A stretch of 64,000 bases of DNA, from positions 1-64,000 of the forward strand of contig NZ_FQVW01000001.1 of assembly GCF_900129485.1 (NCBI RefSeq), written 5' to 3'. The position numbers and the translations under genes are program-made. Below the pieces are notes generated by a model. It did not search any database. It was not told the origin of the DNA and saw only the letters and a program-made list of their open reading frames with translations. Each line of letters begins with the position of its first letter. Position 1 is the stretch's first letter. Below, in pieces: positions 1-7,698 of the stretch. Origin of the DNA: Ornithinibacillus halophilus (GTDB lineage Bacteria > Bacillota > Bacilli > Bacillales > Amphibacillaceae).

Positions 1-1
1 A

Positions 2-172
2 TATCTAAATAAAGCTGTTGGGTATAGTTTAGAAAGTTACCTTTCAGATATGAAAAAGAAGTCTAAACGGAAAACAAGAAGCGCAATAAGAAGAGCAAAA
101 GAAAAAGGCGAGGAATATTTTACTCCTCACCGACTCCAAAAGATGCAAAATGCCTGGAACGCATCTACTTGA
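2..172 (+). CDS. C-terminal fragment of a probable group II intron-encoded protein
   Basis: An open frame enters from the left edge and ends with TGA at 170-172, giving 56 residues. The tail is very basic (KKKSKRKTRSAIRRAKEKG) and ends HRLQKMQNAWNAST. I do not recognise the sequence by itself. The reason for the call is position: the stop lies about 20 bases before a good group II intron domain V on the same strand, which is where the reading frame for the intron reverse transcriptase/maturase normally ends. The reverse transcriptase domains would lie outside the window. It could instead be an unrelated host gene tail. Confidence 0.45.
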   Translation, partial: YLNKAVGYSLESYLSDMKKKSKRKTRSAIRRAKEKGEEYFTPHRLQKMQNAWNAST

Positions 173-192
173 TAATCATTGTAACATATTGG

Positions 193-265
193 TAAGCCGT
201 ATGCCTTAATAAGGCACGTACGGTTTGATAAGGGGGAAGCCATGAGAGTGGTTTCCCTACTTTAT
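193..265 (+). ncRNA. Group II intron 3' end (domains V and VI)
   Basis: Bases 193-226 fit group II intron domain V. The AGCCGTAT arm (195-202), containing the catalytic AGC triad, pairs with ACGTACGGTT (216-225), and an apical stem GCCTT/AAGGC lies between them. The apical loop is short and is not a clear GNRA tetraloop, so the copy may be divergent. Domain VI follows as a stem of GGGGAA and CCA paired with TGG and TTCCC (about 232-257), with unpaired A residues on its 3' side suitable as branch points. The intron probably ends near 265, about 50 bases beyond the stop of the converging BCCT gene. The 5' domains are outside the window. Confidence 0.75.
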
Positions 266-315
266 TGTAATAAACAGATTCAATGTAAGTTCCTTATTTA
301 AATACTTAATAAAAA

Positions 316-1848
316 TTATAATCGAGCTTTTTTCCTCATTTCAATCTCTTTAACTTCTTGTCTAAATGATTTAATGAGGGATATTACGACTAAAATCATA
401 ATAATGGCAAAGGGGAATGCAGCGATTATGGATGCGGTTTGTAATGCACCCAACCCACCTTGCCAGAGTAAGACTGCTGCTGCACTTGATTGAATGACGC
501 CCCACACTAATTTAACGATATTAGGTGGGTATAAACTTCCACCTGTGGTTTGCATCCCTAACACGAAGGTTGCAGAATCAGCAGATGTAATGAAGAATGT
601 GCTGATTAACAAAATAGCTATGATTGACATGAAGGTACCCAGTGGGAATTGTTCTAAAACAGCAAATAATGCAGCTTCTTCACCTAGGTCGTCAATGTAT
701 TGGATTATATTTGTTCCTTCGTAATAATCAAGGCTTATAGCCGAGCCACCAAATACGGAAAACCAGAGTGCACCAAATATCGTTGGTACCAAAAGAACTC
801 CAACAACAAATTCTCTAATGGTTCTTCCACGTGAAACTCTAGCGATAAATGTACCTACAAACGGTGCCCAAGCAATCCACCAAGCCCAATAAAAAATAGT
901 CCATCCCTGTGTCCATGCAAGACTGTCTTCTTGAAATGGTGTCATTCTTAAGCTCATTGCTGGCAGGTTTTCAATATAGGAACCTAAAGTTGTAGTAAAT
1001 ATATTCATGATAAAGTTTGTTGGTCCAAGAAAGAGCAGAAATAACATGAGACTTATCGCAAGAACAATATTCGTATTACTTAAGTACTTAATCCCTTTAT
1101 TTAAACCAGTCATTGCTGAAATCATGTAAAGTATGGTAACAATAATAATTAAAGTAAGTTGTAAGGTGAATGTTTGTTCAAAACCAAAGACAAACGATAA
1201 TCCACCACTAATTTGGATAGCTCCAAATCCTAAAGAAGTTGCTACACCAAAAACGGTAGCAAATACTACGATAAAATCGACTAATGTACCCCAAGCGCCT
1301 TTTACTCGTTTTTCTCCTAGAACAGGTTCTAAAATGGCACTCACTACACCTGGTGATTGTTTTCTAAATTTAAAATAAGCCAAGGCCAGAGCTAAAACTG
1401 CGTATACCGCCCAAGGATGGAATCCCCAATGGAAAATACTATATTGTAATGCAGCTCTAGCAGCTTCGTTAGAACCCCCTTCACCATAAGGTGGATCGTA
1501 AAAGTGAGATAAAGGTTCAGCCGCCCCCCAGAATACTAAACCAATCCCCATACCGGCACTAAATAGCATCGCAAACCAAGTGATATAATTATATTCTGGC
1601 TCATCACCTGGTCGACCCAATTTAATTTTTCCGTATTTTGATACGATTAAATATATCGCAAATACTAGAAATATAGTAGTCGTTAATAAGTAAAACCAAC
1701 CAAACTTTTCGACTAGAAATGATTGAATGGTACTAGTTACATGGTCCAAGTTTCCATTTGGTAAAACGGATTCAGGAATAACTCCCCAAATAATAAACAA
1801 TAAAGCAACAATTGCTGAAATATAAAACACTTTAGTAACACGTTGCAT
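316..1848 (-). CDS. BCCT family betaine/choline/carnitine transporter
   Basis: A 510-residue integral membrane protein of the betaine-choline-carnitine transporter family, which uses cation-coupled uptake to accumulate compatible solutes. About 12 hydrophobic segments are visible. The family hallmarks are GMGIGLVFWGAAEP, with its glycine-rich unwound helix, and the tryptophan-rich WTIFYWAWWIAWAPFVG segment that carries the aromatic substrate box, followed by FIARVSRGRTIREF. The start at 1848 was chosen because AAAGG lies about 9 bases upstream. A longer frame opens 30 bases earlier but has no ribosome binding site. The cytoplasmic C-terminal tail is short and charged. Glycine betaine is the most likely substrate (OpuD/BetL-like), but the exact solute cannot be read from the sequence. 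Confidence 0.93.
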   Translation of the reverse strand: MQRVTKVFYISAIVALLFIIWGVIPESVLPNGNLDHVTSTIQSFLVEKFGWFYLLTTTIFLVFAIYLIVSKYGKIKLGRPGDEPEYNYITWFAMLFSAGMGIGLVFWGAAEPLSHFYDPPYGEGGSNEAARAALQYSIFHWGFHPWAVYAVLALALAYFKFRKQSPGVVSAILEPVLGEKRVKGAWGTLVDFIVVFATVFGVATSLGFGAIQISGGLSFVFGFEQTFTLQLTLIIIVTILYMISAMTGLNKGIKYLSNTNIVLAISLMLFLLFLGPTNFIMNIFTTTLGSYIENLPAMSLRMTPFQEDSLAWTQGWTIFYWAWWIAWAPFVGTFIARVSRGRTIREFVVGVLLVPTIFGALWFSVFGGSAISLDYYEGTNIIQYIDDLGEEAALFAVLEQFPLGTFMSIIAILLISTFFITSADSATFVLGMQTTGGSLYPPNIVKLVWGVIQSSAAAVLLWQGGLGALQTASIIAAFPFAIIMILVVISLIKSFRQEVKEIEMRKKARL

Positions 1849-2021
1849 AGTTCCAATCCTTTCACATGTGAGATTCATACCGTATACTATTATTTACTGT
1901 TTCCTTATTATGTTATCCGATTCGACAGAATTCATGATTCTTTTCTATAAAGGCTTGTCAACCCTACGATGGTGAATTAAACTTAAATTAGACAGAAAAA
2001 AGTACCTCAGGAGGAATCAGA

Positions 2022-2927
2022 ATGAAAAAAATAATAATGATAGGTATGTTTTTAATTTTTACTTCAATTATTGCTAGCTGTAGTGAAACAGAGAAATCCG
2101 AAGAAAATACTAATAACGAAAATATTAATACTGAAGAAGATAGTAATGAAGCAAATGAAAATTCCGTTAATGAGATAGAAGAGAATAATGAGAATGATAA
2201 TAATGATACTGATAATGAGTCATCCATTGAAGAGGAAGAACAGGAAGAAGTTATAGAACCTAAATATTATATCTCTGAAAATTGGTCTGTGACCCCAATT
2301 GACGATAGTGCGAATGAAAATGTTGTCTTATTAACTATCGATGATGCTCCAGATCAACACGCAGTAGATATGGCAAAAACGTTGAAAGAACTAGATGCAA
2401 GTGCTATTTTCTTTGTAAATGGTCATTTTCTAGATACCCCAGAGGAACGAGAGGCCTTAAAAGAAATCCATGAAATGGGTTTTCCGATTGGGAACCATAC
2501 GTATAGCCATATAAATTTATCTACTATTTCTGAAGGTGATGAAGCAAAACACATAGAAGAGATTGTAGAATTAAATGACCTTATTGAAGAGATTATCGGT
2601 GAGAGACCTAAGTTCTTCAGGGCACCACATGGAGTTAATACAGATTACTCTAAGGAACTGGTTAAACAAGAGGGTATGGTTTTAATGAATTGGACGTATG
2701 GGTATGATTATTTTAAACCGTACATGGATGCAGATAAATTGGCTGAAGCGATGATAACTGGAGAAGGTCCAGAAGTTGATGTTCCATATTCCTTATTAAA
2801 GCCTGGGGCAAACTTGCTAATGCATGATCGTGAATGGACTGCAGAGGCTTTAGATGATATTGTAATTGGGTTGCGTGAGCAAGGATATGAGATTGTAGAT
2901 CCTGCATTAATACAGACAATAGAATAA
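2022..2927 (+). CDS. Polysaccharide deacetylase (NodB domain) lipoprotein
   Basis: A 301-residue secreted lipoprotein. The N-terminal signal peptide ends in a lipobox, IIASC, followed by about 60 residues of acidic, Asn/Glu-rich linker that would hold the enzyme away from the membrane. The NodB homology domain starts near residue 100. Its metal-binding motif TIDDAP replaces the usual TFDD, with NHTYSH as the second motif and RAPHG as the third. The family removes N-acetyl or O-acetyl groups from peptidoglycan or other polysaccharides at the cell surface. The start has a strong AGGAGG at 2009-2014. The gene stands alone, divergent from the BCCT gene. The substrate is unknown. Confidence 0.88.
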   Translation: MKKIIMIGMFLIFTSIIASCSETEKSEENTNNENINTEEDSNEANENSVNEIEENNENDNNDTDNESSIEEEEQEEVIEPKYYISENWSVTPIDDSANENVVLLTIDDAPDQHAVDMAKTLKELDASAIFFVNGHFLDTPEEREALKEIHEMGFPIGNHTYSHINLSTISEGDEAKHIEEIVELNDLIEEIIGERPKFFRAPHGVNTDYSKELVKQEGMVLMNWTYGYDYFKPYMDADKLAEAMITGEGPEVDVPYSLLKPGANLLMHDREWTAEALDDIVIGLREQGYEIVDPALIQTIE

Positions 2928-3065
2928 AACGTTGAGCTTGGGCAAAGCTAAAGGATTTTTAGTAAAACAGAACAATAGTCTAATCTAGCGAAGTATATTT
3001 CCGGAGTGGGATATACTAACAAACCCTCTTTTGTTCAAAGATAAGAATGTCACAAATTAATTAAT

Positions 3066-3108
3066 AATGACATACTATTTAGTATTGAAACTTTTAATGT
3101 GACATATT
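3066..3108 (+). promoter_or_regulatory. Two CcpN-like operator boxes at the sr1 promoter
   Basis: Bases 3098-3108 read TGTGACATATT and match the CcpN operator consensus TRTGHYATAYW (as I recall it) at every position. Bases 3066-3076 read AATGACATACT and match at 10 of 11. The boxes are in the same orientation, 32 bases apart, about three helical turns. One overlaps the -10 region and the other lies upstream of the -35. In B. subtilis CcpN represses sr1, gapB and pckA during glycolytic growth by binding paired sites. The match is by eye. Confidence 0.6.
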
Positions 3109-3113
3109 ATAAT
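3085..3113 (+). promoter_or_regulatory. Sigma-A promoter of the sr1 small RNA
   Basis: TTGAAA (3085-3090) and TATAAT (3108-3113) are separated by 17 bases. This is close to a consensus vegetative promoter, and the expected start is near 3120. It drives the SR1-like transcript that ends at the hairpin near 3304. Confidence 0.75.
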
Positions 3114-3152
3114 GAAATTAATCATTATAATAAACAAAAGGGGATGGACAAT

Positions 3153-3263
3153 GTGGGGACTATTGTTTGCCAAGACTGCCAAGAAGTAATTGAACATTAT
3201 GAAGAGGAAAAAGTAACAACTCTTTACGGTACATGTCCTAGTTGTAACTCAAATAATAGATAA
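3153..3263 (+). CDS. SR1P-like GapA-binding small peptide
   Basis: A 36-residue peptide starting at GTG, with AAAGGGG at 3137-3143 and a 9-base spacing. An in-frame ATG at 3144 abuts the ribosome binding site and is less likely. The N-terminus MGTIVCQDC, the central EEEKVTTLYGTC and a second CPSC pair match the SR1P family closely. In B. subtilis SR1P binds glyceraldehyde-3-phosphate dehydrogenase GapA and promotes its interaction with RNase J1. The two Cys pairs could hold zinc. It is the only evident protein in the sr1 transcript. The C-terminal tail (NSNNR) is the least conserved part. Confidence 0.85.
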   Translation: MGTIVCQDCQEVIEHYEEEKVTTLYGTCPSCNSNNR

Positions 3264-3272
3264 TAAACTAAG

Positions 3273-3304
3273 CCATCACTATTTTAAGTAGTGGTGGTTT
3301 TTTT
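3273..3304 (+). terminator. Rho-independent terminator of sr1
   Basis: The stem CCATCACTA/TAGTGGTGG (one G-T wobble) with a short AT loop is followed by a run of T. It lies directly after the SR1P-like stop codon. Confidence 0.85.
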
Positions 3305-3434
3305 GTGATGAGATTGGATGTTAAGGTGTACTTAAGCTTTTTAAAGTTGAACGTTTGTTCCCATATCGAAATATTAGCCAAATGAAAAACAGGGTGATAG
3401 GATAAAAGTAAAGCCAACAAAGGGGAAGATATGC

Positions 3435-4394
3435 ATGAAATGGAATACAAAAGTAACAGAATTATTAGGTATAAAATATCCAATTATTCAAGGTGGATTA
3501 GCGCATCTTGCATATGCTGATTTAGCTGCAGCTGTTTCTAATGCAGGTGGACTTGGTCAAATAACAGCAATGAGCTTAGAAAATGAAGAACAGTTAAGAC
3601 AAGAAATTAAACGCGTTAGAGAATTAACTGACAAGCCGTTTGGAGTCAATTATGCAATTGGTCAGCATGGTCGACCATATGAACATATGGTTCAAGTAGC
3701 AATTGATGAAAAAGTACCTGCCATTTCAGTAACAGGTGGAAATCCTAAAGGAGTCTTAGAAATGGTTCAAGGGCATGGAATAAAAACATTAGTCCTTGTG
3801 GCAGCAAGAAGACAAGCAGAAAAAGCTGAAGAATTGGGAGCAGATGCAGTTATGGTTGTCGGTCAAGAAGGTGGAGGTCATCTTGGACGTGGTGATACAG
3901 GTACTCTCGTATTGACGCCACAAGTTGTTGATCATGTTTCCATACCGGTCATTTCCTCTGGTGGGATTGTAGATGGTAGAGGATTAATGGCATCATTAGC
4001 ATTAGGGGCAGAGGGAATTGAAATGGGTACACGTTTTATTGCAACACAAGAATGTGTGCATGCTCATGATTCTTATAAGAAAGCGATTCTGGAAGCTGAT
4101 GAAAACTCTACAGTAGTAATTAAACGGTCACTTGGGACTCCAGCTAGAGCGTTAGCTAACAATTGGACAGACGAAATATTAGAAATTGAAAAACATAATG
4201 GTGGATATGAATCGTTAAAAACATATATTAGTGGGGATGCTAATAAGCAGTATGTACATAAAGGTGATCAAGAAAGTGGATATGGCTGGGCTGGACAAGG
4301 TGCTGCACGTATAAACAATATTCCAACGGTCAAAGATCTTTTTGATTCTATCTTAACTGAAGCAGAGAATATAAGAAACAAATGGTCTAAATGA
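3435..4394 (+). CDS. Nitronate monooxygenase-like FMN protein
   Basis: A 319-residue TIM-barrel flavoprotein of the nitronate monooxygenase/2-nitropropane dioxygenase family. Visible signatures are the N-terminal YPIIQGGLAHLA, the GGLGQITA loop, GQEGGGHLGR with the histidine used as catalytic base in true nitronate monooxygenases, and the phosphate-binding ISSGGIVDGRG and ALGAEGIEMGTRF segments for FMN. Members oxidise propionate-3-nitronate and related nitronates. FabK enoyl-ACP reductases are close relatives, and YrpB is the B. subtilis relative. The start has AAAGGGG just upstream. It is 9 bases from the next gene and probably cotranscribed with it. Confidence 0.85.
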   Translation: MKWNTKVTELLGIKYPIIQGGLAHLAYADLAAAVSNAGGLGQITAMSLENEEQLRQEIKRVRELTDKPFGVNYAIGQHGRPYEHMVQVAIDEKVPAISVTGGNPKGVLEMVQGHGIKTLVLVAARRQAEKAEELGADAVMVVGQEGGGHLGRGDTGTLVLTPQVVDHVSIPVISSGGIVDGRGLMASLALGAEGIEMGTRFIATQECVHAHDSYKKAILEADENSTVVIKRSLGTPARALANNWTDEILEIEKHNGGYESLKTYISGDANKQYVHKGDQESGYGWAGQGAARINNIPTVKDLFDSILTEAENIRNKWSK

Positions 4395-4403
4395 GGTGAT
4401 GTA

Positions 4404-4676
4404 GTGAGCAATTATCAGTATCCATTCGATTTGGATTGGTCGAAGCAAGAAATAGTTGAGGTCATTCAATTTTTCACCAAAATTGAAAAAGCTTATGAAT
4501 CAGGTATACAACGAGAAGACTTGTTAAAATCGTATCAAAGGTTTAAGGAAATAGTTCCTTCAAAAAGTGAGGAAAAACAATATTTTCAGGAATTTCAAAA
4601 GGAATCTGGCTACTCGAGTTACCATGCTGTAAAAACAGCAAGAGAAGGAAACGAAAAAATTATTAAAATGAAATAA
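4404..4676 (+). CDS. yktA: UPF0223 family protein YktA
   Basis: A 90-residue cytoplasmic protein starting at GTG, with GAGGTGAT just before it. It begins [21 protein letters not shown], as UPF0223/YktA proteins do, and is mostly helical and charged. The function of the family is unknown. It follows the nitronate monooxygenase-like gene by 9 bases and converges on yktB across a shared hairpin. B. subtilis also has yktA beside yktB. Confidence 0.85.
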   Translation: MSNYQYPFDLDWSKQEIVEVIQFFTKIEKAYESGIQREDLLKSYQRFKEIVPSKSEEKQYFQEFQKESGYSSYHAVKTAREGNEKIIKMK

Positions 4677-4682
4677 AATAGT

Positions 4683-4731
4683 AAAGCTGTAATAAAGTTC
4701 ACTATCCAATACCTTTATTACAGCTTTTTTG
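4683..4731. terminator. Bidirectional terminator between yktA and yktB
   Basis: A 15-base perfect stem AAAGCTGTAATAAAG/CTTTATTACAGCTTT ends in T6 on the plus strand and has A-rich flanks for the minus strand. It lies between convergent genes. Confidence 0.85.
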
Positions 4732-4733
4732 TC

Positions 4734-5351
4734 TTATTTTGCTTGAAGTGCTAGTCGATAAAACGGTAAAAGAGTTTTAAATGTCTGTTTTACTTCGCTA
4801 ATAAACTTTTCCCCATCTGTTACACGTTCATCATTTGGTTTTAAATGTTGACCAATTAAAAACTCTCCTTTTTTAACATCACGTAATCGTTCAAGATGTC
4901 CAGTCTCTAATTTTGTAATAGGTAAAGCATCTTTTTTCATATGATCTAGAGAAACGACATAATTATTAGGAAGTTCGTTAAATTTTTCAAAGTTAGAAAG
5001 AAAGGACTTGGCAATCTCTGTTTTATGGTCCGTTTCATATATAAATGCTAGCCATATAAATAAATGGTCATCAAATAAACCAATTTGAAAATGTGGGTGC
5101 TTTTTATATCCGCGTTTGTTGTCTGCAATCGCAAGCCATGTATCATTTGGTGGATTCACCGTTCTTCGGGCATGTTTAGCGATATGTAAATATAACTCAT
5201 TACCTAATTGGGCAGATAAATAATCCGTGATTTCTGAACCAATTTCTTTAAATTTTGGTTGAATTCTTGTTTGAATAGCTTCCATTCTTTCCTCTAGTCC
5301 GTCTATATGAAATGTGTTGAAATCTTCTGAAGTAAATCCTTGAAATGTCAT
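4734..5351 (-). CDS. yktB: UPF0637 (DUF1054) family protein YktB
   Basis: A 205-residue cytoplasmic protein. It begins MTFQGFTSEDFNTFHIDGLEERM and contains LHIAKHARRTVNPPNDTWLAIA and HPHFQIGLFDDHLFIWLA, all typical of the DUF1054/YktB family, whose role is unknown. The start at 5351 is supported by GAGGATGG 6 bases upstream. A longer frame adds five residues and has no ribosome binding site. It converges on yktA through a shared terminator. Confidence 0.88.
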   Translation of the reverse strand: MTFQGFTSEDFNTFHIDGLEERMEAIQTRIQPKFKEIGSEITDYLSAQLGNELYLHIAKHARRTVNPPNDTWLAIADNKRGYKKHPHFQIGLFDDHLFIWLAFIYETDHKTEIAKSFLSNFEKFNELPNNYVVSLDHMKKDALPITKLETGHLERLRDVKKGEFLIGQHLKPNDERVTDGEKFISEVKQTFKTLLPFYRLALQAK

Positions 5352-5537
5352 TATTACCATCCTCAACTAGTTAAATTTTAATAGTATATCTATATTATTC
5401 ATCTAATAATAATTATTATTAAATAAAAAATATAATCAGTCAAGCGAACAGTACTTACAACATTGTCCGAAATGAACGGATTTTTTTGTAACTCATATAT
5501 ATAAATAAAAATACTAATATTGTAAGGGGTGAAATAA

Positions 5538-5735
5538 ATGAGATTTGTGATGGAAACATTGAAACGTGATGAAAAATTGGAATTATTACCAGTTATAAAG
5601 ATGGAAATTGATTATGAACTACTCACATTACATGATGCGATGGAAGAGAATGATACAGTATTGATTATTAAAACAAAAGAACGGTTAAAACTGCTAAGAA
5701 AAAAATTATTAGAGATTACGGACGAAAAGGATTAA
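5538..5735 (+). CDS. Small helical hypothetical protein (YkzI-like by position)
   Basis: A 65-residue, highly charged protein with AGGGGTGA before its ATG. It is rich in Glu, Lys and Leu with regular heptad-like spacing (KERLKLLRKKLLEI), so it is probably two helices. In B. subtilis a protein of this size, ykzI, lies in the yktA-yktB-yktC group, and this may be its counterpart. The identity rests mainly on position. Function is unknown. Confidence 0.7.
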   Translation: MRFVMETLKRDEKLELLPVIKMEIDYELLTLHDAMEENDTVLIIKTKERLKLLRKKLLEITDEKD

Positions 5736-5756
5736 GATAATATAATATGGTTTAAG

Positions 5757-5813
5757 CAGAGTGGGGTGAAAACTGTTGCTGATATAGCTACAGAATAATT
5801 TCACTCTTTTTTG
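5757..5813 (+). terminator. Terminator after the YkzI-like gene
   Basis: The outer stem AGAGTG/CACTCT and the inner CTGTTGCT/AGCTACAG form a long hairpin followed by T6. Confidence 0.75.
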
Positions 5814-5829
5814 TGAATCATTCTCTTAT

Positions 5830-5858
5830 ATGACGTAATGTACATATTTTGATAGAAT
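5830..5858 (+). promoter_or_regulatory. Candidate sigma-A promoter of the inositol monophosphatase gene
   Basis: ATGACG (5830-5835), a 17-base spacer, and TAGAAT (5853-5858) preceded by TG (extended -10). It lies 32 bases before the start of the next gene, just after a terminator. Confidence 0.45.
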
Positions 5859-5889
5859 AATACAAAAGGACGCATATGGAGGCGACAAA

Positions 5890-6699
5890 ATGGATGCAGA
5901 TTTAAGAAGTAATTTATTTCAGCAAGCAAAGGATTGGGTAATGGAAGCTGGAGCAAATATTAAAGCCAAAATAGATGATCCTTTAACTATAAACACTAAA
6001 TCGAATGCTAAAGATTTAGTTACGCATATGGACCAAGAAACAGAACGCTTCTTTCAAACAAAAATCAAAAAGAAATACCCAGATCACTTTCTTCTCAGTG
6101 AAGAGGGATATGGAGATAACCTTTCAAATTTGGATGGAATTGTATGGATAATAGATCCAATTGATGGGACGATGAATTTTGTTCAACAAAAAAGGAATTT
6201 CGCTATATCGGTTGGGATTTATCTAGATGGGATTGGAGAAATCGGTATAATATACAATGTGATGGATGATGTATTGTACCATGCTATAAGAGGGGAGGGG
6301 GCATTCAAAGATGATGTCCGTCTACCAAAACTAAAAGAAAGCCTTACTTTAGAAGAATCAATGATTGGATTAAATCATAATTGGCTATGTAGAAATCGAC
6401 TAGTAAAAGAGGATACGATGCAACAGCTAGTACGAAAAGTTAGAGGAACAAGGACATATGGTTCAGCTGCGTTAGAATTTGCTTACGTTGCTGAGGGGAT
6501 AATGGATGGCTACTTAACGATGGGATTAGCTCCGTGGGATGTTGCTGCGGGTATTGTTATCGTAAATGAAGTGGGAGGAGTAACCACTACAATAGATGGT
6601 CAATCAGTGAATATGTTAACGACCAATCCTATAATTACATGTAATTCTGAAATTCATTCACAAGTTATCGTGGAATACATAAAAAAAGGGAGGAAATGA
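5890..6699 (+). CDS. yktC: Inositol monophosphatase family protein (YktC/SuhB-like)
   Basis: A 269-residue enzyme of the Mg-dependent inositol monophosphatase family. The metal-binding motifs are present: LLSEEG (first Glu), DPIDGTMNF (metal and substrate loop) and APWDVAAG (C-terminal Asp), with GSAALEFAYVAEG in between. The family hydrolyses inositol-1-phosphate and related sugar phosphates, and B. subtilis YktC is reported to have this activity. The start has GGAGGCGA 5-7 bases upstream. It is monocistronic, with ylaF converging on it 7 bases beyond its stop. Confidence 0.9.
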   Translation: MDADLRSNLFQQAKDWVMEAGANIKAKIDDPLTINTKSNAKDLVTHMDQETERFFQTKIKKKYPDHFLLSEEGYGDNLSNLDGIVWIIDPIDGTMNFVQQKRNFAISVGIYLDGIGEIGIIYNVMDDVLYHAIRGEGAFKDDVRLPKLKESLTLEESMIGLNHNWLCRNRLVKEDTMQQLVRKVRGTRTYGSAALEFAYVAEGIMDGYLTMGLAPWDVAAGIVIVNEVGGVTTTIDGQSVNMLTTNPIITCNSEIHSQVIVEYIKKGRK

Positions 6700-6706
6700 C
6701 AAAGCG

Positions 6707-6880
6707 TCATCCTCTCTTTCTTTTTAACGATAATCCATAACCCATGACCCCAAAACCAAGTATTGTAAATAGGGAAATTAGCCATATGTTTCTAAAAGCA
6801 ATAGCAAGTCCAACTAGGAAGAACATTATAATAACTAATATTGCTAATAATAACATTGGAATATTAAAATTTTTCATCAT
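6707..6880 (-). CDS. ylaF: Small membrane protein YlaF (DUF5325)
   Basis: A 57-residue protein with two hydrophobic segments (IPMLLLAILVIIMFFLVGLA and LISLFTILGFGVMGYGLSL) and a basic tail. It matches YlaF/DUF5325 in length, form and position. AGAGGTG precedes two adjacent ATG codons (6880 and 6877), and either could be used. The open frame continues upstream for another 24 codons without a ribosome binding site. Function is unknown. In B. subtilis ylaF is followed by typA, which is absent here. Confidence 0.75.
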   Translation of the reverse strand: MMKNFNIPMLLLAILVIIMFFLVGLAIAFRNIWLISLFTILGFGVMGYGLSLKRKRG

Positions 6881-7021
6881 GTCAACACCTCTTGTACAAC
6901 ATTTATTATAAAGTAATTCAGTTACATTTTCAAAATTATTGTTGGATGGCATTTTAAAACTAGCAAGTTTAAGAGAAATTTAGTATGATTAAACAAGAGT
7001 TTTGATTAATGGGGGATACAT

Positions 7022-7330
7022 ATGGTATTTGACTTTGTAATGGAAAACTTCGGTAAGGAAAACCTCTTTACAATCTTATTTATTGTCAATTATATTTTAG
7101 CTGCTATTGCATACAAATTAGGTTTTGCCAAGAAACTTGCCATAATAAAATCAGTAATAGTATATATTTTGCTAGCAATTGGAGTGTTTGTCCTTAATAT
7201 TATGTTCATTGTATTGCCTGTAGCATGGGCGAAGGATTCACTTCCATTAACCGAAAGTCTAGTTATAATATGTTTAGTACTCGGTATTTATCGACTGCGT
7301 TTATACAGACAACGTAAAAAAGCAAGCTAG
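7022..7330 (+). CDS. ylaH: YlaH-like membrane protein
   Basis: A 102-residue protein with three hydrophobic helices (near residues 14-33, 43-68 and 80-92) and a basic C-terminus. The sequence from NYILAAIAYKLGFAKKLAIIKS to YRLRLYRQRKK fits the YlaH-like family. GGGGGAT precedes the ATG. Function is unknown. It is monocistronic with its own terminator. Confidence 0.82.
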   Translation: MVFDFVMENFGKENLFTILFIVNYILAAIAYKLGFAKKLAIIKSVIVYILLAIGVFVLNIMFIVLPVAWAKDSLPLTESLVIICLVLGIYRLRLYRQRKKAS

Positions 7331-7337
7331 TTATTCA

Positions 7338-7370
7338 AACCCCCAACACTTTTGTGTTGGGGGTTCTTGT
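7338..7370. terminator. Bidirectional terminator between ylaH and ylaI
   Basis: The strong stem ACCCCCAACAC/GTGTTGGGGGT with a TTTT loop lies between convergent genes. The plus-strand T tract is short. Confidence 0.8.
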
Positions 7371-7371
7371 G

Positions 7372-7575
7372 TTAAATATATTCATCCTCATTTTTCTTTT
7401 CTTCAAATAGCTGAAATTTTCCCGTTGAATGACGAAGGATCGTTTTTTCTTTGATTCGTTCATTACATGGGGTGCATAAATACATATGAATACGTCGATT
7501 TCTTAATCGTTTCGCTTGTAAGGAGTCATTATCTATTTCTTCTATTTTATCGCAAATAACACATTTTACTTGCAT
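7372..7575 (-). CDS. ylaI: YlaI family zinc-ribbon protein (DUF2197)
   Basis: A 67-residue protein with CVICDK near the N-terminus and LCTPCNERI in the middle, a pair of CxxC motifs likely to bind zinc. It also has the KRLRNRRIHMY segment typical of YlaI. The start at 7575 follows GAGGTG. An in-frame GTG three codons earlier is part of that ribosome binding site. Function is unknown. The acidic and lysine-rich tail is not conserved in the family. Confidence 0.85.
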   Translation of the reverse strand: MQVKCVICDKIEEIDNDSLQAKRLRNRRIHMYLCTPCNERIKEKTILRHSTGKFQLFEEKKNEDEYI

Positions 7576-7698
7576 ATTTGTCACCTCAAAATTAACAGGA
7601 TATGAAATTACTATAACATAATTCGAAATGAATGATGAATATAAATCGATGTTTTACAAAAAAATATACGGGTATAGATAAGTGAGGAAGGTGATGTT

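Larger units (their letters stand above)
3120..3305 (+). ncRNA. sr1: SR1-like dual-function small RNA
   Basis: A short transcription unit of about 185 nucleotides is bounded by a near-consensus sigma-A promoter and a strong terminator, and it encodes an SR1P-like peptide. In B. subtilis, SR1 is a 205-nucleotide RNA that base-pairs with ahrC mRNA and also encodes SR1P, which binds GapA. The neighbours (yktA, yktB and yktC follow) agree with the B. subtilis location of sr1. The transcript boundaries here are predictions, and whether the antisense function is conserved cannot be judged without the ahrC sequence. Confidence 0.65.

Noticed and set aside
1849-1878. N-terminal extension of the BCCT transporter by ten residues.
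   Set aside because: No ribosome binding site before the upstream ATG, whereas AAAGG precedes the ATG at 1848 at good spacing.
2991-3019. Inverted repeat AGTATAT/ATATACT after the deacetylase gene.
   Set aside because: AT-rich 7-base arms without a following T tract. Too weak to call a terminator or element.
5462-5488. Short TCCG/CGGA hairpin followed by T7 before the YkzI-like gene.
   Set aside because: Only a 4-base stem, and no transcript on the plus strand is expected to end there.
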